From: Hydrogenispora sp.
Lineage (GTDB): Bacteria; Bacillota; UBA4882; UBA10575
Direction of reading: 5' to 3'
NCBI GenBank assembly: GCA_012837705.1
Contig: DUQQ01000083.1
Location: 1-64,000, forward strand
DNA: 64,000 nucleotides
Positions within the stretch are counted from its first letter, which is position 1, and the number at the start of each line of letters is the position of its first letter. Under the pieces are notes generated by a model that saw nothing but the letters and a program-made list of their open reading frames with translations, was not told the DNA's origin and did no database searches. The position numbers and the translations under genes are program-made. Below are positions 42,110 through 51,807 of the stretch, piece after piece.

Positions 42110-42111
42110 AT

Positions 42112-42645
42112 TTAGGCGAGCAGGAGGCCGCAGAGGGCCGATAACATGATGACTGGAATCGGGTGGAGACGCCCTTTGATCAGTAATAAAAGCGCACCTA
42201 GAAAAATGAGAATGGATTTGAAATCAATCAACGCCGCACTACCTAGACGCCAAAGGGCGATACCGATTAAACCGATGATCGCCGGTTTTACACCGCTAAA
42301 AAAGCCTTGCGCCCAGGGTAAATCGGTTAAACCTCGGAAAAAACGGGCGATGAGGAGAATGATCAGGAAAGAGGGCAGAACCACCCCTAAAGAGGCAAAG
42401 ACGGAACCGAAAACGCCTGCGGTACGGTAACCAACAAAAGTAGCAGTATTTACCGCGATTGGACCCGGAGTCATCTCGGCAATAGCAATCACCTCTAAAA
42501 ATTCCGTCAGTGTTAACCAACCGTGTTTATTGATCACCGCATCCTGAATCAAAGGGAGCATAGCGTAACCGCCGCCGAAGGTAAAAGCGCCAATCTTAAA
42601 AAAAGTAAAAAACAGGTCACCCAAGAGTTTCATGGTTGCCATCAC
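42112..42645 (-). CDS. chrA: Chromate transporter family protein (short ChrA)
   Basis: FFTFFKIGAFTFGGGYAMLPLIQ, IAEMTPGPIAVNTATFVGYRTAG. Confidence 0.92.
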   Translation of the reverse strand: MMATMKLLGDLFFTFFKIGAFTFGGGYAMLPLIQDAVINKHGWLTLTEFLEVIAIAEMTPGPIAVNTATFVGYRTAGVFGSVFASLGVVLPSFLIILLIARFFRGLTDLPWAQGFFSGVKPAIIGLIGIALWRLGSAALIDFKSILIFLGALLLLIKGRLHPIPVIMLSALCGLLLA

Positions 42646-42727
42646 CTACTTAAGAAAATATTCGTCTAGCTACTGTCTGCTTTCGGGGCTTGTCGCCCCC
42701 GGGTTTAGCATTATTAGCTTTGATTGA

Positions 42728-43297
42728 TTAGTCTGCTTCCCGTTCTTCCATTTGTTTCTGGTGCCGATTAGAATAAAGGATTCCCGCTCCGGCGGCCATG
42801 AGCAGCGCGGGAATGGGCGGAATCTTAAATAAGAGTTGAACTAGGAATACGCCGAGGGCGACCGCATAGGCAAAGGAATTGGTCAAGATCTTACGGCCTA
42901 AATTATAAATGGCATAGCCAATTAAGGCCACGACCGCTGGCCGGATACCGTAAAAAATCCGTTCGACCACGGGGTGACCGGCAAAACGAGGCAGAAAAAT
43001 GGCGATACACAGGATTATTAAGAAGGAAGGAAGCACGACGCCCAGCGTCGCCGCGATGGAGCCGAGGACGCCGACGGTCTGGTAACCAACAAAAGTGGCG
43101 GTATTAACCGCAACCGGTCCCGGTGTCATCTCGGCAATGGCCAGTAACGCGGTGAACTCTTCCGTGTCTAACCATTGATGTTCCTCAATGACTTCCTTTT
43201 GGATCAGGGGGAGCATGGCGTAACCGCCGCCGATGGTAAAGGCTCCGATTTTAAAGAAGGTGAAAAACAGATCGAACAGCGAGGTTTTTTTCTTCAT
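42728..43297 (-). CDS. chrA: Chromate transporter family protein (short ChrA)
   Basis: FFTFFKIGAFTIGGGYAMLPLIQKEV, IAEMTPGPVAVNTATFVGYQTVG; paralogue of the adjacent gene. Confidence 0.92.
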   Translation of the reverse strand: MKKKTSLFDLFFTFFKIGAFTIGGGYAMLPLIQKEVIEEHQWLDTEEFTALLAIAEMTPGPVAVNTATFVGYQTVGVLGSIAATLGVVLPSFLIILCIAIFLPRFAGHPVVERIFYGIRPAVVALIGYAIYNLGRKILTNSFAYAVALGVFLVQLLFKIPPIPALLMAAGAGILYSNRHQKQMEEREAD

Positions 43298-43334
43298 AGA
43301 TTATACACCGTCCTTTTCGGGGATCGTTGCTTGA

Positions 43335-43368
43335 AAAAAGAACCTGGGCTTAGCCCAGGTTCTTTTTT
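43335..43368 (-). terminator. Terminator after tkt
   Basis: AAAAAGAACCTGGGC / GCCCAGGTTCTTTTT 15-bp stem. Confidence 0.85.
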
Positions 43369-43379
43369 AGCACGTTTAA

Positions 43380-45347
43380 TTACCAGCTAAAGTAGGTTTT
43401 GATCCGTTCGACGACCGCATCTGGGGTGAAGCCAAAGAGTTTCTTCAAGTCTCCTGCTGGTGCGCTTGCTCCGAAGCGGTCGAGGGAGATTACCAGGCCG
43501 GAGGGGCCAGTTAGTTGATACCAACCACTGCTAACGCCGGCTTCGATCACAACGCGCGGTAGATCGGTACCGAGCACACTATTGATGTAGTCTTGATCTT
43601 GGGCCATAAAGACTTCGCGGCAAGGCATCGAGACCACGCGGGCCTTTTTACCCTGGGCGGCCAGTTTTTCCGCAGCGTCGAGGGCCAGGGAAACTTCGCT
43701 GCCGGTGGCGATGAGAACAAGGTCGGCACCGCCTTCCGGTTCGCTGATGACGTAACCACCCCGTTTAAACCCGTCCAGACTAGTGCCGGAAAGGGTCGGG
43801 ACACCCTGCCGGGTTAAGAGGAGGGCAGTGGGTCCATCGGTCCGCTGTAAAGCTAGTAACCATGCCCAGGCTGTTTCATTGGCATCGGCCGGGCGGATGG
43901 TGTGGAGCCCGGGAATAACCCGTAACGCCTCGGCATGTTCAACCGGTTGGTGGGTAGGTCCATCTTCGCCCACGTAGAAAGAGTCGTGGGTAAAGACATA
44001 AATGACCGGTTGTTTCATGAGCGCGGCCAAACGGATGGTTGGACGCATATAATCGGAGAACACAAAGAAAGTCGAACCGTAAACCCGGAACCCGCCGTGG
44101 AGTACCATCCCGTTCAAGATGGCGCCCATCCCGTGTTCGCGGACGCCAAAACGGAGGTTTTTTCCGCTGTAATCATCGCCGCTCACATCACCCGCACCGT
44201 TGATGTAGGTTTTGGTGGAAGGAGCCAGGTCGGCCGAGCCCCCGACCAGTTCGGGCAGTTTTTCTGCGAGCGCGTTTAATACTTTTCCGCCGATTTCGCG
44301 GGTGGCGAAGGAGGTTCCAACTTCGTACTTGGGTAGTACCGACTCAAGATCAGCAGGGAGTTTCTGCTGCATGATCCGGTCCCAGTCCGCCTTCAAATCG
44401 GGATGGGCAGCAGCCCAAGCTTCGAAGCGGCGCTCCCAATCCTCGCGGTTTTTGGCCCACGCGCCCTGTTTTTCTTGGAAGAATTTCTGTACTTCGGCGG
44501 GAATGTAGAACTCTTCATCGGGTAAGCCCAGGTTCTTTTTGAGGGCGGCTAAGTTTTCTTTACCTAAAGGTGCCCCATGAACATTGGCATTATTGGCCAG
44601 AGGACTACCATGACCAATTTCAGTTTTGGCCACGATTAAGCTCGGGCGGTCAAGATCGGTTTTGGCTTCGGCGATGGCCTTGCGGATCTGTGCGGGATCA
44701 TGGCCGTCAATGCGCAGAACCTGCCAGCCATAGGCTTCAAACCTTTTGGCCACATCTTCTTTAAAGGCGAGGTCAGTCGAGCCTTCGATCGTGATCGCGT
44801 TATCATCATAAAAGACGATAAGCTTACCGAGTTTAAGGTCACCAGCTAAGGAGCAGGCTTCAGCCGAAACCCCCTCCATTAAACAGCCATCGCCGGCAAT
44901 CACGTAAGTATAATGGTCTATGATCTCATGCCCAGGCCGATTAAAGCGGGCGGCTAACATTCTTTCGGCTAAAGCCATCCCCACGGCGTTGGCGATACCT
45001 TGCCCCAGGGGACCGGTGGTGGTTTCGATGCCAGGAACTTCCCAGTACTCGGGATGACCGGCGGTTTTGGAGTTTAATTGGCGGAAACGTTTTAGTTCTT
45101 CCATCGGCAGTGGATAGCCGGTCAAATGTAAAAGGCTGTAGAGGAGGGCAGAACCATGTCCAGCGGAGAGAACAAAACGGTCCCGATCGGGCCACGCAGG
45201 GTTAGTCGGATCATGTTTTAAGGCCTCGGCATAGAGGACAGCCGCGATATCCGCCGTACCCAATGGCATACCGGGGTGACCGGAATTAGCTTTTTCGACC
45301 ATATCTGCGGCTAAACCTCGAATAGTGTTGGCAACTGTTGTAATCAT
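43380..45347 (-). CDS. tkt: Transketolase
   Basis: [72 protein letters not shown]. Confidence 0.96.
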   Translation of the reverse strand: MITTVANTIRGLAADMVEKANSGHPGMPLGTADIAAVLYAEALKHDPTNPAWPDRDRFVLSAGHGSALLYSLLHLTGYPLPMEELKRFRQLNSKTAGHPEYWEVPGIETTTGPLGQGIANAVGMALAERMLAARFNRPGHEIIDHYTYVIAGDGCLMEGVSAEACSLAGDLKLGKLIVFYDDNAITIEGSTDLAFKEDVAKRFEAYGWQVLRIDGHDPAQIRKAIAEAKTDLDRPSLIVAKTEIGHGSPLANNANVHGAPLGKENLAALKKNLGLPDEEFYIPAEVQKFFQEKQGAWAKNREDWERRFEAWAAAHPDLKADWDRIMQQKLPADLESVLPKYEVGTSFATREIGGKVLNALAEKLPELVGGSADLAPSTKTYINGAGDVSGDDYSGKNLRFGVREHGMGAILNGMVLHGGFRVYGSTFFVFSDYMRPTIRLAALMKQPVIYVFTHDSFYVGEDGPTHQPVEHAEALRVIPGLHTIRPADANETAWAWLLALQRTDGPTALLLTRQGVPTLSGTSLDGFKRGGYVISEPEGGADLVLIATGSEVSLALDAAEKLAAQGKKARVVSMPCREVFMAQDQDYINSVLGTDLPRVVIEAGVSSGWYQLTGPSGLVISLDRFGASAPAGDLKKLFGFTPDAVVERIKTYFSW

Positions 45348-45460
45348 GGATAAACTCCTTTCCTATTTTTTTGGATAAGAACCCAAAATTATTATTTCTT
45401 CTTTATGCGGTGATAATCCTTTTTGAAGCTATGTTACGAAATTAAAAAAGAAAATGTAAA

Positions 45461-46528
45461 CTAATATTCAGATTGGAAGAGCCCGAGATCGTGCAGTAAT
45501 GTTTCCAGATCCGGCGGCAGCGGCGCACGAAACTTGATGCGCCGTTGGTGACGGGGGTGAATAAAGCTAAGACTGACCGCATGGAGGGCTGGACGGGAAA
45601 AAGTCGCGTCGGCCTGTCCGTACAGGGCATCGCCCCATAAAGGAGCCGCTAAATGCGCAAAGTGTACTCGAATCTGATGGGTGCGTCCCGTGATTAACTT
45701 GACAAGGTGCAGGCCCGCTTGGTCCGTACGTTTGAGTGTCCGATAACGGGTACGGGCGGGTTGACCGTCAGGGGCGATGAACCGTTTAACGCCAGTAGCA
45801 CACTTTTTGATTGGGGCGGTGATCAAGCCGTGCGTCGAAGGCGGAAGGCCGGCGGATACGGCCAGATATAGGCGGTCGATTGCTCTACTTTGCAACTGTA
45901 AAGAAAGCTGCTGGTGGGACCAGGAACTCTTCGCGATCAAAAGCAATCCGGAGGTCGGCTGGTCTAACCGGTGTACTGGATGGAAGGCGGCTACTGACCC
46001 CGTACTTTGCCAGTGGTAAGTTAGGGCATTGGCCAAAGTTCCGGTGCGGTGGAAGCGAACGGGATGGACCAGCATTCCGGCGGGTTTATTCACCACGATC
46101 AGATCGGGGTCTTCGTAGATAATGGCTAAATCGATCTTTTCGGCGATGATCTCCTGGGGGTTAGGAGGCGGAAAGCGGATGAGCAGATCTTCTCCACCCC
46201 GGAGAAGGGTTTTCGCGTAAACAGGAACGCCGTTGAGGATAATTCCATCACTCTTTTTCAGGGCAATAACTTGGCGGCGGGAAAAGGAAAACTCATGACG
46301 CAGGACGGACTCGATGGTCCGACCTCGCCAAGCGGGGAGAATTCCAATCCGGAGAGGAGGGGGCTGGGACAGGGAATGAGACTGAGACTGAGACCGAGAC
46401 ATGGGTAACCTCCTGCTGAATGCGTAATCAGCTATATTATAACATAGTCGTAGGCGCTTGTTACTTGTACCTTCCGCCCGGGGACAAATAGATACTCCTT
46501 CGAATATGCTAAATTGAAAGCCGTACAT
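45461..46528 (-). CDS. RluA family pseudouridine synthase
   Basis: DLIVVNKPAGMLVHPV, HRLDQPTSGLLLIAKS, GRTHQIRVHFAHLAAPLWGDALYG; true start probably the internal M of MSRSQSQ. Confidence 0.93.
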   Translation of the reverse strand: MYGFQFSIFEGVSICPRAEGTSNKRLRLCYNIADYAFSRRLPMSRSQSQSHSLSQPPPLRIGILPAWRGRTIESVLRHEFSFSRRQVIALKKSDGIILNGVPVYAKTLLRGGEDLLIRFPPPNPQEIIAEKIDLAIIYEDPDLIVVNKPAGMLVHPVRFHRTGTLANALTYHWQSTGSVAAFHPVHRLDQPTSGLLLIAKSSWSHQQLSLQLQSRAIDRLYLAVSAGLPPSTHGLITAPIKKCATGVKRFIAPDGQPARTRYRTLKRTDQAGLHLVKLITGRTHQIRVHFAHLAAPLWGDALYGQADATFSRPALHAVSLSFIHPRHQRRIKFRAPLPPDLETLLHDLGLFQSEY

Positions 46529-46602
46529 CTACTGTTATCATCACTGGAAAGCAAAAAAAGCTATTCGGTAGAGATTTAGTTTCGCATTAAGGAGGGAGAA
46601 GC

Positions 46603-47460
46603 ATGTACGTAAAGGACGGAATCGAAGGAGGAGGTCATCATTCTCCTCTGGTGCCGCCTTTTTGTCCCCAAGGACAACTATACACGGTCATGGCCGGTGA
46701 TACGTTGTTTTTTATTGCCCAACGCTTTGGCGTATCCTTATCGGCTCTGATCGCTGCCAACCCGCAGATTGCCGACCCAGACCTGATCTTCCCCGGACAG
46801 GTAATCTGCATCCCCATGGAAGCCACCCCGGTTCCCCCCTGTCCGGGTCCGACTTACACCGTCGTGCAAGGGGATACCTTGTTTACGATCGCACAGCGCT
46901 TTGGCGTTACATTGGAGGCACTGCTGGCGGTTAACCCGCAAATCACCAACCCCGATCTGATCTTTCCCGGGCAAGTAATCTGCTTGCCACCGACGACAGA
47001 GCCACAACCGGTTTGTCCGACCGGTTTGACTTATATGGTGATGCCTGGAGATACGCTCTTCAGTATCGCCCAAAGGTTAGGGGTTACCGTCGAGGAGATC
47101 TTATTCCTCAACCCACAGATCAGCGATCCGAATCAGATCCAAGCCGGCGATTTGCTCTGTGTTCCGCTGCCCATGGCTCATCCGTGCCCGCCGTGTCCTC
47201 CGCCGCCCATGCCGCCCATGCCCTGTCCACCACGGGAAGAATGGTCACCCCATCCGCATCCGGAACCGCCGGTGGTGAATCCCATGCCCTGCCCACCGCG
47301 GGAGCAAGAACGCTACCCCAGTGTGGCCGGGACAGCGCCGCTGCCAGAGCCCTATTACCCGGGAGCTTTTGTTTACGCCAGTCCCCAGGTGCGGTGGGAA
47401 GACTGCCCCTATCGCCCCCGCCGCCGTAGACGACTCCGCCGGAGAAGAAGGTTATTCTAA
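46603..47460 (+). CDS. Protein with three LysM repeats, Pro/Cys-rich linker and Arg-rich tail
   Basis: YTVMAGDTLFFIAQRFGVSLSALIAANPQI, YTVVQGDTLFTIAQRFGVTLEALLAVNPQI, YMVMPGDTLFSIAQRLGVTVEEILFLNPQI; C-term RPRRRRRLRRRRRLF. Confidence 0.9.
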   Translation: MYVKDGIEGGGHHSPLVPPFCPQGQLYTVMAGDTLFFIAQRFGVSLSALIAANPQIADPDLIFPGQVICIPMEATPVPPCPGPTYTVVQGDTLFTIAQRFGVTLEALLAVNPQITNPDLIFPGQVICLPPTTEPQPVCPTGLTYMVMPGDTLFSIAQRLGVTVEEILFLNPQISDPNQIQAGDLLCVPLPMAHPCPPCPPPPMPPMPCPPREEWSPHPHPEPPVVNPMPCPPREQERYPSVAGTAPLPEPYYPGAFVYASPQVRWEDCPYRPRRRRRLRRRRRLF

Positions 47461-47461
47461 A

Positions 47462-47484
47462 GAAAGGAGGCAAAGCCTCCTTTC
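47462..47484 (+). terminator. Hairpin after LysM gene
   Basis: GAAAGGAGGC aaa GCCTCCTTTC; T-rich stretch follows. Confidence 0.6.
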
Positions 47485-47538
47485 TGCGGTTCTTTCTTTT
47501 TAGGGGGGCGTTTTATCTTCGGGAGCGGAGACCGTTTT

Positions 47539-49731
47539 TTAAGGTGCCAACTCTTGGGTGGGGCCGGATAATTCTATAGTAGCCTCTAAAACCGGGGTTC
47601 CGGTTAAAGCGTAGCTTCTGGCATCCGGTTGCCGTCCCCCCACGTAGATCTGGATTTTGCCGGGTTCCAGCCGGAAGGTACCGGTCTCATCGACCACCGC
47701 CAGCTGTCGCGGTTGGAGGATAAACTCCACGGTTTGCTTTTCGCCAGGAGCCAAGGACAAGCGTTTAAAGCCCTGCAGCTCCCAGATGGGGGTGTCCACC
47801 ACAGCTTCAATGTGCTTCAGGTAGAGTTGGACGACCTCGTCCCCGGCTACTGGTCCCGTGTTTTCCACCTCCACGGTGATCCTTACGGTTTGGTCTTGGC
47901 CAAGCGCAAAGCAGGTCTTGTCAAGGGCCAAATTACGATAGGTGAAGGTCGTATAGCTCAGACCATAACCAAAGGGGTACAAGGGTTCTTCTTGCATATA
48001 ACGGTAGGTCCGGCCCTTCATGCTGTAATCGGTAAAGGGTGGGAGCTGGTCAAGGGACTTCACAAAAGTCACTGGTAACCGACCACCCGGATTATAGTCG
48101 CCAAAGAGCACCTCGGCGAGGGCGGTTCCGCCTTCCTCTCCCGGATACCAAGCCTCAATAATGGCAGGAATATTCTCTTGGGCCCAATTGATGGCAATCG
48201 GACTGCCGTTGAAAAGGGCTAAAACAACCGGTTTGCCCACGGTCATTACGGCCTTGAGCAGTTCCTCTTGCATACCCGGTAATTCCAGGCTGATCCGGTC
48301 ACCGCCACCGTCGGAGTTAGCGACGGCCCCTTCTTCACCCTCCAGTTTCGGGGACAGTCCCAGACAGAGGATGGCTACATCCGCCCGTTCGACGGCGGCC
48401 AAAGCCTCGGCAAACCCGCTGGTGGGTGATTCTCCCCAAAAATCGGGCGTGTTGGTTTCCAAGTCGCACCCGGGCGCATATATAACCTGTACTTCCGGGC
48501 CGACATGGGCTCTAATCCCGGCGAGGGGGGTCACATACTGGGAAGGAATACCGAAGTAGTTACCGAGAAGAATATCTTTGGAATCGGCATTCGGCCCAAT
48601 GACCGCGACCTTTTTAATCTTCTCCCGGTTCAACGGGAGTAAATTGTTTTCATTTTTCAGCAAGACCATCGATTCCCGGGCGGCCTGCAAAGCTAACTGC
48701 CGGTGTTCCGGACAATCATTGATTTCATAAGGGATGTTGGCGTAGGGGACAAGCTCCGGCGGATCGAACATACCCAGTTTAAACCGGGTCTTAAAGAGAC
48801 GCGCCACTGCCTGGTCAATTGTTTGTTCGGAGATTAGCCCCTGTTCGACCGCTTTTTGCAGCGCAGTAAAGACCCGCCCACAATTGAGATCACAGCCGTT
48901 GTTGACCGCTAAGGCCGCGGATTCTTCAGGCGAGGATGTACATTTGTGGTGTTCATGGATGTCTTGAATCGCACCACAGTCAGAAACCACATGACCGTTA
49001 AAACCCCATTCTTCCCTCAGGATCTTCTGCAGGAGCGTTGGCGAAGCACAAGCGGGCTCGCCATTGACGCGACTATAGGCGCCCATGACCGACTCGACCT
49101 TCGCCTCGATAACGGCATCCCGGAAGGCGGGTAGATAGGTCTCCCGCAGATCTTTGGGCCCGACGACCGCATTGAACTCGTGCCGCAGGATCTCCGGCCC
49201 GCTGTGGGCCGCAAAGTGTTTGGCACACGCGGCTACTTTCAAATACTTTGGATGATCCCCCTGCAGACCGCGGATGAAAGCCACGCCCAAGCGGCCGGTG
49301 AGGTAAGGATCCTCCCCATAGGTCTCCTGGCCGCGTCCCCACCGGGGATCACGGAAGATGTTGATGTTCGGAGACCAAAAGGTTAACCCCTTATAAATCC
49401 CGCGTTCTTCTTTTTTGGCAAACTCATGGTGTTTAGCCCGGGCTTCATCGGCAATGGCGGAGGCCACTTCGTACAATAAATCCTGGTTGAAAGAGGCGGC
49501 CATGCCGATCGCCTGTGGAAAGACCGTAGCTACGCCGGCGCGGGCGACCCCGTGTAAGCATTCATTCCACCAATTATACTCTGGAATCCCCACGCTACTC
49601 AGGGCGGAGGAGAAGTAAAGCATCTGGCTGATCTTTTCTTCCAGTGACAACCGGGAAATTAGATCGTTCACACGTTCGTCGATGGTTCGGTTCGGGTCTT
49701 TGAAAACCGGCAACGTTTCATTCTTCGCCAT
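47539..49731 (-). CDS. Glycoside hydrolase family 3 (beta-glucosidase/beta-xylosidase-like)
   Basis: SPNINIFRDPRWGRGQETYGEDPYLTGRLG, GHVVSDCGAI, ARESMVLLKNENNLLPL, PFGYGLSYTTF; start set at MAKNE (49731). Confidence 0.93.
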   Translation of the reverse strand: MAKNETLPVFKDPNRTIDERVNDLISRLSLEEKISQMLYFSSALSSVGIPEYNWWNECLHGVARAGVATVFPQAIGMAASFNQDLLYEVASAIADEARAKHHEFAKKEERGIYKGLTFWSPNINIFRDPRWGRGQETYGEDPYLTGRLGVAFIRGLQGDHPKYLKVAACAKHFAAHSGPEILRHEFNAVVGPKDLRETYLPAFRDAVIEAKVESVMGAYSRVNGEPACASPTLLQKILREEWGFNGHVVSDCGAIQDIHEHHKCTSSPEESAALAVNNGCDLNCGRVFTALQKAVEQGLISEQTIDQAVARLFKTRFKLGMFDPPELVPYANIPYEINDCPEHRQLALQAARESMVLLKNENNLLPLNREKIKKVAVIGPNADSKDILLGNYFGIPSQYVTPLAGIRAHVGPEVQVIYAPGCDLETNTPDFWGESPTSGFAEALAAVERADVAILCLGLSPKLEGEEGAVANSDGGGDRISLELPGMQEELLKAVMTVGKPVVLALFNGSPIAINWAQENIPAIIEAWYPGEEGGTALAEVLFGDYNPGGRLPVTFVKSLDQLPPFTDYSMKGRTYRYMQEEPLYPFGYGLSYTTFTYRNLALDKTCFALGQDQTVRITVEVENTGPVAGDEVVQLYLKHIEAVVDTPIWELQGFKRLSLAPGEKQTVEFILQPRQLAVVDETGTFRLEPGKIQIYVGGRQPDARSYALTGTPVLEATIELSGPTQELAP

Positions 49732-49812
49732 CCTAAAGCCTCCTTGTGTGTATAATGCCTTTTCTTGGTTACTATCGGTTTTAGTTATCAAACGGGTATT
49801 CTTTTGACAGAG

Positions 49813-50688
49813 TTACCCTTTCAAAGCGCCCGCCAGTGTGCCCTGGATAATCCAGCGGTGACCAAAGATGTACAGGATTACGGTTGGTGCTGCCGCAATA
49901 ATGGTGGCTGCGGCATAACGCGGCATGTGGTCAACACCGTATTGGTTCATAAACTGCGCGATCCGTAACTGCATCGTATAGTTCTTGGCGCTATTGATCA
50001 TGATTAAACTCAATAAGTAATCGCTCCAGGCTCCCATAAAGACAAGCAAGGTGGCCAGGACAGTTGCCGGTTTGGCAAGGGGTAACATGATCCGGACAAA
50101 GATATTGGTATGGCCCGCGCCGTCAATCCGCGCGGCTTCGGCCAACTCATTGGGTAAACCCGCGAAGAAGGAACGGTAAATGATGGTCCAAAAGGGAATC
50201 CCGAAGGCGGTCATCGGTAAAAACAGCCCGGGAAGGGTGTCGGTGATATTCAACAATCCGCACAGTTGATATAGGGGGATTAAAACCATCTGTACCGGTA
50301 CAAAATAACCGGCTAAAATGAAGTAGAAGATTACTTCCGTCACTTTACTACGGTACCGTGCGAAGATATATCCAGCCATGGCGGCCGCCGGTACCGTACA
50401 GACAATGGCACCCAGACAAACATAGAAGGTGTTCAAAAGCCCTTGTCCGATCTGGATGGCCCGCCACGCCTCAACAAAGTTGATCCAACGGATCTCCGTC
50501 GGCCAACTCCAGGGGTGATAGTTGTACTCCAGTCGTGTCTTAAAGACGAACATAAAAGGGAGGAGTAGCGGTAAGATTACGGCTAAAGCCAGTATAATCA
50601 GGATAATGGTTATGAGGATCTCCGAGATTTTGGAACGGATTGGAAAAGCTCTCCCCATCGCAACGGAAATGGCCGGTTGTTTTCTCAT
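49813..50688 (-). CDS. Carbohydrate ABC transporter permease (MalG-type)
   Basis: Six-TM permease with EAARIDGAGHTNIFVRIMLPLAKPA EAA motif. Confidence 0.93.
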   Translation of the reverse strand: MRKQPAISVAMGRAFPIRSKISEILITIILIILALAVILPLLLPFMFVFKTRLEYNYHPWSWPTEIRWINFVEAWRAIQIGQGLLNTFYVCLGAIVCTVPAAAMAGYIFARYRSKVTEVIFYFILAGYFVPVQMVLIPLYQLCGLLNITDTLPGLFLPMTAFGIPFWTIIYRSFFAGLPNELAEAARIDGAGHTNIFVRIMLPLAKPATVLATLLVFMGAWSDYLLSLIMINSAKNYTMQLRIAQFMNQYGVDHMPRYAAATIIAAAPTVILYIFGHRWIIQGTLAGALKG

Positions 50689-51641
50689 AGCACATCACCT
50701 TCCTTTCTCTGTAAAGAAAATTGGATTATTGTAAAGAACAGAGAGAGTAAGAAGATGACTACGCCGATCGCGGCTGCCCGACCATACTGCCAGTTAACAA
50801 AGCCGTTTTTGTAGAGGACAATCCCCAAGGTTGAGGTGGCATAACCCGGTCCGCCACTAGTCATCAGCCAAGGCAGGTCAAAAATTTTCATACTGCCGAC
50901 GATACATAAGATGGAGACAATCCGCAGGGCATAGGAGGTCATTGGGAGAACAATAAACCGCGCGTATTGCCAAGGTGTTGCTCCGTCGAGCTGAGCGCTC
51001 TCTTGAATATCCTTGGGAATCTGTTCGATATTGGCCATCAGGTAGATAATATAGAACCCACAATAGGCCCAGGTTGCGACGGTAAAGATCGACCAGAAGG
51101 CCAAATCGGGATTGCCCAAAAAGTCAATCCGCGCTAGCCACTGCCAGTTGAACTTGTTGGCTAGGGAGGGAATGACGCCATGACGGGGGGCAAAGACGAA
51201 GCGCCCGAGCATGGCGGTGATTGCCGACGGAAGCACGTTTGCTAAGTAATAGATGACCCGTAATGGTTTGGTAATTCTGTTTTTAAAGACTGATAAGCTG
51301 AAGGCGATAAAGAAGGAAAAGGGAATCTGGATCACTACACTCCAAAAAGCCCACAAGAGAACGTTTTTTAAACCCATCAGAAACTCTTCGCTTTGAAAGA
51401 GGCGCACATAATTCTGGAAACCGATGAAGACAGTCGGGCCGAGACCGGTCGAACGGGTCATCGAGAGCCGAAAGGTTTCTTCAATTGGGTAATACATAAA
51501 CACGACCAGGAAAAGGATGGCGGGGGCCAGGAGCGCAGCCTTGAAGACCAGTGCATTCCAGTCCCGCTTCTTCTTTATCCTGAACTGTTCAGGTATCATT
51601 GAGTAAGCTTTGGCGTTTTTGTTCACCAAAAACACCTCCAA
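50685..51641 (-). CDS. Carbohydrate ABC transporter permease (MalF-type)
   Basis: ESAQLDGATPWQYARFIVLPMTSYA EAA motif; overlaps next gene. Confidence 0.93.
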   Translation of the reverse strand: MEVFLVNKNAKAYSMIPEQFRIKKKRDWNALVFKAALLAPAILFLVVFMYYPIEETFRLSMTRSTGLGPTVFIGFQNYVRLFQSEEFLMGLKNVLLWAFWSVVIQIPFSFFIAFSLSVFKNRITKPLRVIYYLANVLPSAITAMLGRFVFAPRHGVIPSLANKFNWQWLARIDFLGNPDLAFWSIFTVATWAYCGFYIIYLMANIEQIPKDIQESAQLDGATPWQYARFIVLPMTSYALRIVSILCIVGSMKIFDLPWLMTSGGPGYATSTLGIVLYKNGFVNWQYGRAAAIGVVIFLLSLFFTIIQFSLQRKEGDVL

Positions 51642-51807
51642 ATCAAGATAAATTATATTTAAGCTAGAAGTGAAAGCGAACTGGGGACGAACCGGAACCC
51701 ACAGAAATTTTCGCTTATTATTTATGGGAAAAACATGAAACGGGGGCCAATTTAAGGGCAGCGGGGGTGGAAGACTCTTCCTACCCCCGTCTGCTTGTGT
51801 TCCGGTC

